Shown here in pieces: positions 41,798-45,213 of a DNA stretch of 45,213 bases. This DNA comes from Paracoccaceae bacterium (GTDB lineage: Bacteria > Pseudomonadota > Alphaproteobacteria > Rhodobacterales > Rhodobacteraceae), in contig JAAEUI010000008.1 of the NCBI GenBank assembly GCA_024227475.1, forward strand, positions 1-45,213, in the 5' to 3' direction. A program made the translations under genes and the position numbers. Below the pieces are notes generated by a model that saw only the letters and a list, made by a program, of their open reading frames with translations, was not told where the DNA came from and did not search any database. Numbering within the stretch: the first letter of the stretch is position 1; every line of letters begins with the position of its first letter.

Positions 41798-42727
41798 ATG
41801 AAAAAGCCCATGATTTTTTCTGAATTTTTCAAAAACAACGGCCCTGTTATGGGCAGTATCCTGATGGTGCTGGTGGGGTTTTGGATCATTGTCCTGATCG
41901 TTCTGCCACAGCTTTCGATGCTGGACTTCTCATTCAGGTTTAACCTGCCTCCTGCCGAACTTGGAGGCCCAAAAGATAACTATACGCTCAAAAACTACAA
42001 ACAGCTGGTGTATGGCGCTGCTGGGTCCGAAGGGACGTATAACACGGTCGACCTTATGGTCTTCGTGCGCACGATCGTCACCGCGATATTTGTAACAATT
42101 GCAAATATTATCATGTGTTATCCGCTGGCCTATTACCTTGGGCAGTCAAAAGGCACCAGTTTCGCGCGCCTTCTGGTCGTGATGCTGATAATCCCTTACT
42201 GGATCAACGAAATCCTGCGCGCTTTTGCCTTGCGTATTATTTTCGGTGAAACTGGGCTGATCAACGAAGTGCTGACGTTTTTGCACCTCACGGCCGAACC
42301 TATCGACTTTATCCGTCAGAACTATGCGCTCTATGCGGGTTTGGGCTATGCCTACATCCTGCTGATGCTGTTTCCGATGTACAATGTCATTGAAAGCCTC
42401 GACCGAAATCAGATCGAGGCGGCTCGGGACATGGGGGCCAGTTGGATACGTATTCACCGGCGCATTGTCATTCCGCATGCAAAACCAGGGATCGCGTCCG
42501 GCGCGACAATGGTGTTCATGCTGTCAGCCGGGGCACTGGCCGTGCCACAAGTGTTGGGCGGTCCGTCCAGCCTGTGGTTCACCCAGTTGGTTTATCAATG
42601 GTTTAACGATTCTCTCAACTGGCAACAGGGCTCGGCTTATGCGATCGTTCTGTTGTTCTCCAGTATCGCGATCGTCCTGACCCTGATGCGTATCTTCAAG
42701 GTGAACATGGGGGATATCGGCAAATGA
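41798..42727 (+). CDS. potB: PotB-type ABC transporter permease
   Basis: The 309-residue permease has about six helices and the EAA loop E-A-A-R-D-M-G-A-S-W-I-R-I near 208. A roughly 50-residue periplasmic segment follows the first helix, as in PotB. GGGGGAA precedes the ATG; the stop overlaps potC by four bases. Confidence 0.9.
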   Translation: MKKPMIFSEFFKNNGPVMGSILMVLVGFWIIVLIVLPQLSMLDFSFRFNLPPAELGGPKDNYTLKNYKQLVYGAAGSEGTYNTVDLMVFVRTIVTAIFVTIANIIMCYPLAYYLGQSKGTSFARLLVVMLIIPYWINEILRAFALRIIFGETGLINEVLTFLHLTAEPIDFIRQNYALYAGLGYAYILLMLFPMYNVIESLDRNQIEAARDMGASWIRIHRRIVIPHAKPGIASGATMVFMLSAGALAVPQVLGGPSSLWFTQLVYQWFNDSLNWQQGSAYAIVLLFSSIAIVLTLMRIFKVNMGDIGK

Positions 42728-43899
42728 GTCCGAAAGTTATTTCCCGTCTCGCGCTTGGAGCATATCTGCTGATATTCTTCGGGTATCTCCTTGGACCCCT
42801 GGTGGTGATGAGCCTGACAGCTTTTAACTCTTCTGGCTTTCCGTCGGTTTCTCCCTGGGCCTGTTTCACCTTTGAATGGTTTGACGTTTTGTTCAAAGAT
42901 CAACGCATCCTGAATGGGATCAAGAACAGCATTATCATTGGTATTGGCACGGTGATCGTATCGATAGCAATTGGTTTGTCGGCAGCCCTTGTGCTGACAC
43001 AGGTATGGCCGAAATTGCGGACGACCTATTACACCATTATCATTGCGCCGATCCTTATCCCCGGCGTGGTTCTCGGGATATCAACGATTGTGTTTTGGGA
43101 TCGAGTCAGCCGGCTGTTAGGGCCTTCGACAGATGCCCTGTTTCATAACGGAATTTTCCTGACCATCTTGGGCCAATCCACCTTTATTGCCTCTTACGCG
43201 ATGCTTATCTTTGTTGCACGTCTAGCGCGATTTGACCCCGGTCTGACCGAGGCGGCGCTTGATCTCGGAGCTACCCACACGCAGGCATTTCGCAAAATCC
43301 TGCTGCCGTTCATGCGTCCTGCGATCGCGTCGGCGGCCGTATTGGCGTTTCTGGCCTCGTTTGAAAACTACAACACAACCACATTCACCTTCGGAAATTA
43401 CCCGACACTGACAATCGAACTGGCGCAAAAAGTGCGCTATGGGATTAATCCGTCGATATCGTCACTGGCGTTTATCATTGTTGTACTCACGGTTTTCGGT
43501 GCTCTTGCGTTTGAGGCGTATCGCCGGAATACCGGCAACAAGGAACGCGCCAAGGAAGGCAAAGCTGCACCAAAATCTGGTGGCATTCTTCCGGGCTTCC
43601 TGCGTGGCAACCCAGCCGCAGTCGTTTTGGTTCTGCTCTGCTTCACAGTGATCACTGCGGTTGGAACAGCCCAAAGCTATAGTCCAGAACAATGTAAGAT
43701 GGATGTGCGAGCCGCCAAGCAGCTGGAAATTGACCTTCGTATCGAAGCGCTGGAAGAGAAACGCCGTCTTCGTGAGCTGGGGAAAACCCACGAAGGTCCG
43801 GATATCTTTGGGACCCCAGAAGTGGAATCCGAAGACAAGGCCCCAAGTTCAAGCGGCGCTTTTGGTGACGTATTTAAAGATTTGGAACAGGGTGACTAA
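42724..43899 (+). CDS. potC: PotC-type ABC transporter permease with C-terminal extension
   Basis: Residues 1-266 form a normal PotC-type permease with six helices and the EAA loop E-A-A-L-D-L-G-A-T near 176. Usual PotC proteins end near 260-280, but this one runs to 391. The extra part has a basic linker (270-295), a seventh hydrophobic helix (about 297-316), a charged, probably coiled-coil stretch (325-352, rich in E, K, R and L) and an acidic tail ending G-D-V-F-K-D-L-E-Q. The frame is open throughout, so it is one polypeptide rather than a sequencing join, unless a late frameshift fused a small downstream gene. Confidence 0.88.
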   Translation: MSPKVISRLALGAYLLIFFGYLLGPLVVMSLTAFNSSGFPSVSPWACFTFEWFDVLFKDQRILNGIKNSIIIGIGTVIVSIAIGLSAALVLTQVWPKLRTTYYTIIIAPILIPGVVLGISTIVFWDRVSRLLGPSTDALFHNGIFLTILGQSTFIASYAMLIFVARLARFDPGLTEAALDLGATHTQAFRKILLPFMRPAIASAAVLAFLASFENYNTTTFTFGNYPTLTIELAQKVRYGINPSISSLAFIIVVLTVFGALAFEAYRRNTGNKERAKEGKAAPKSGGILPGFLRGNPAAVVLVLLCFTVITAVGTAQSYSPEQCKMDVRAAKQLEIDLRIEALEEKRRLRELGKTHEGPDIFGTPEVESEDKAPSSSGAFGDVFKDLEQGD

Positions 43900-43965
43900 G
43901 GTCTGTTGAGAGTCAGGAGTCCCATCTGCGTTGATTTCTGATTCAACCTTCCAAACGAGGAGGTT

Positions 43966-44080
43966 TAGAGCGTATCTCGTCTAATTGGATTCACAGAAGG
44001 ACCGAGATACGCAGCAACATCAGATACTTAACCCGGCATTTCCATTTCAATCTGAAACCGATTAAATAGGAAACGCTCCA
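43966..44080 (+). repeat. Structured repeat, copy 4 (after potC)
   Basis: The 115-bp copy begins TAGAGCGTATCTCG and ends GGAAACGCTCCA. The first arm pairs CGTATCTCG with CGAGATACG. CAGATACTTA and TTTCAATCTG boxes match copies 1 and 3. It begins 67 bases after the potC stop and ends one base before an IS5-type start codon. Confidence 0.85.
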
Positions 44081-44081
44081 A

Positions 44082-44155
44082 ATGGGCACAGGCCGATTGG
44101 TTATCTCCGATCGCCAATGGGAGCAGATGGAGTCGCACTGCCTTGATCGCGAGAC
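44082..44155 (+). pseudogene. IS5-family transposase, N-terminal scrap
   Basis: The frame opens M-G-T-G-R-L-V-I-S-D-R-Q-W-E-Q-M-E-S-H-C-L, the usual first helix of IS5-group transposases (S-D-x-Q-W-x-x-x-E). Homology fades after about 25 residues and no DDE core follows before the flavin reductase gene. Confidence 0.6.
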
Positions 44156-44302
44156 AAACCCAACCCTAGCCCAGGGATTGGCAACCACGGTGGCAACTCC
44201 GATCATACGCAAACCGGATCGGCGGCACGGCCACCTTCGCAAAGTATGTCCTCGTCGAAGGCGACCACCTTTCTCAATTCGGCAAGCATGAATGCTCGCC
44301 CG

Positions 44303-45213
44303 TCATACGTGATATCCGGTATACCCGGCGACGGCGTGCACGACTCCCTTGATTTCCGTTCCGTGATAGATGCCAAAGGCACCGTGCCGGTTTTCGCGCT
44401 GGAACCGGCGAAGCATTGATTGCTCGGCCTCGCTTTCGACCCGCTCCAGAGGCAGCGCATTCAGATCGAAAAATCCCATGCCGCCTGGCGCGTCACCGGC
44501 AACGATCCCATGATAGATTATCGAATGTGTACCATTTTGGGTGTTCTGAAATACGGCATAGAGGTGATCCAGTTTTGGGGTCACGCCAAGTTGCTTGAGA
44601 TACGCCGCAAGCCCCTCCACCGTGTTTTCGGCTGACGGGGCTTTGGGCACCGAAACCGCTCCATCGCGGCCAAGTTCCAGCAGGACCGAATTACCCTTTG
44701 CAAGCACCGCTCCAATGGAGACATGGTTGGCCCCGGCCGCGGCATCGGCCAGCGAATTTTCCAGCCCGATGTCGAAATAGGCGCCGCGGAAAAAGCCGAG
44801 CGGTTTTGCTTCCGTCGAACTGTGCGACAGAACCCGCCCGATCAGAATCAAGTGATCCCCGGCATCGACCAACCGGTGCCGCGCGCATGTGAAACTCGTC
44901 AGAGCATTATCGATGACCGGCATATCCAGAGGACCCGCATGCCACGCGGCAATGTTGAACTTGTCAGGCGATTGCGACGCAAAAAGGCCTGAGATTTCCT
45001 TTTGATCGTCTGCAAGAACGTTAACGGAAAAATGGTCGGCCTTGGCAAACACATCACAGCTGTGTGCCGATTTTGCCAGGCACACCAAAAGCAGCGGCGG
45101 ATCGAGGGAAGCGGAACTGAACGAATTTGCGGTAAACCCCCGGGGGGTGTCGTCGGTCTGTCGCGTCGTTATCACCGTTACACCGGTGGCAAAGCTGCCA
45201 AAGGCGTTACGCA
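44303..45213 (-). CDS. Flavin reductase-family protein, 5' end beyond window
   Basis: The reading frame enters at the right edge (R-N-A-F-G-S-F-A-T-G-V-T-V-I-T-T) and continues into T-A-N-S-F-S-S-A-S-L-D-P-P-L-L-L-V-C, the FMN-binding flavin-reductase fold of two-component monooxygenases, ending that domain near F-F-R-G-A-Y-F. About 125 further residues follow (starting A-L-A-K-G-N-S-V-L-L-E-L-G), beyond the normal family length of about 160-180; they look Nudix-like in strand pattern but lack a clear Nudix box. The stop is at 44303. Its oxygenase partner would be outside the window. Confidence 0.85.
   Translation of the reverse strand, partial: RNAFGSFATGVTVITTRQTDDTPRGFTANSFSSASLDPPLLLVCLAKSAHSCDVFAKADHFSVNVLADDQKEISGLFASQSPDKFNIAAWHAGPLDMPVIDNALTSFTCARHRLVDAGDHLILIGRVLSHSSTEAKPLGFFRGAYFDIGLENSLADAAAGANHVSIGAVLAKGNSVLLELGRDGAVSVPKAPSAENTVEGLAAYLKQLGVTPKLDHLYAVFQNTQNGTHSIIYHGIVAGDAPGGMGFFDLNALPLERVESEAEQSMLRRFQRENRHGAFGIYHGTEIKGVVHAVAGYTGYHV

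Overview
The window looks like accessory chromosome of a marine alphaproteobacterium, most likely a roseobacter (Rhodobacterales). The clues are the four different solute-importer classes side by side (TRAP, tripartite tricarboxylate, sugar ABC and polyamine-type ABC), tightly packed operons with overlapping start and stop codons, moderate-to-high GC, and protein styles typical of that group. No rRNA, tRNA, CRISPR array or phage gene was seen. The genus is not claimed.

Left edge (1-3505): a graveyard of insertion sequences. An IS3-family relic (about 845-2108) abuts an IS6-family C-terminal relic (2110-2500), which itself cuts off the end of a PanB-like gene (2484-3113). A second, oppositely oriented IS6 remnant sits at 3299-3505. 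Five copies of a 41-44 bp palindromic element are lodged inside these transposase remnants.

3645-14432: a catabolic locus. A minus-strand operon encodes a cupin, an SDR, an HpcH/HpaI aldolase, an LVIVD beta-propeller, a D-2-hydroxyacid dehydrogenase and a cytochrome b561. An IclR regulator diverges from it. A second minus-strand run carries a RutE-like nitroreductase, OsmC and TRAP DctP-DctQ-DctM, with a YCII protein diverging. The two divergent promoters share a motif (ATAC-N4-GTATC-N-TATTGTGG), so they are probably one regulon. The substrate is unknown, probably an organic acid.

14433-21148: an IS3 relic, then a MarR-controlled locus. MarR, a cytoplasmic Cys-type sulfatase and a metallo-beta-lactamase-fold hydrolase lie on the minus strand; TctC-TctB-TctA lie on the plus strand, with two tandem perfect palindromes between them.

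21289-31405: an amino-sugar locus. MurQ, a sugar ABC importer and a Gfo/Idh oxidoreductase (minus) diverge from a BadF-type sugar kinase, a GntR/UTRA regulator, a SIS-domain deaminase and NagA (plus). Together they could take MurNAc or GlcNAc to fructose-6-phosphate.

31695-35513: a LysR regulator diverging from nirBD (NADH-dependent assimilatory nitrite reductase).

35956-43899: the most unusual unit. A uroporphyrinogen-decarboxylase-superfamily protein diverges from a MocR (GntR/PLP) regulator, followed by a PotDABC-type importer whose last permease has an extra C-terminal membrane helix and coiled coil. The same 51-bp three-half-site operator stands in front of both the URO-D-like gene and potD, in the same orientation relative to each, which ties them into one MocR regulon of unknown substrate.

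43966-45213: a structured repeat, an IS5-family scrap and a flavin reductase that runs off the right edge. Four copies of a 115-119 bp structured repeat with CTAGAGCGTTT-like ends lie at the 3' ends of dctP, nagA, mocR and potC. In each of the four transporter operons a strong hairpin separates the binding-protein gene from the next transporter gene.
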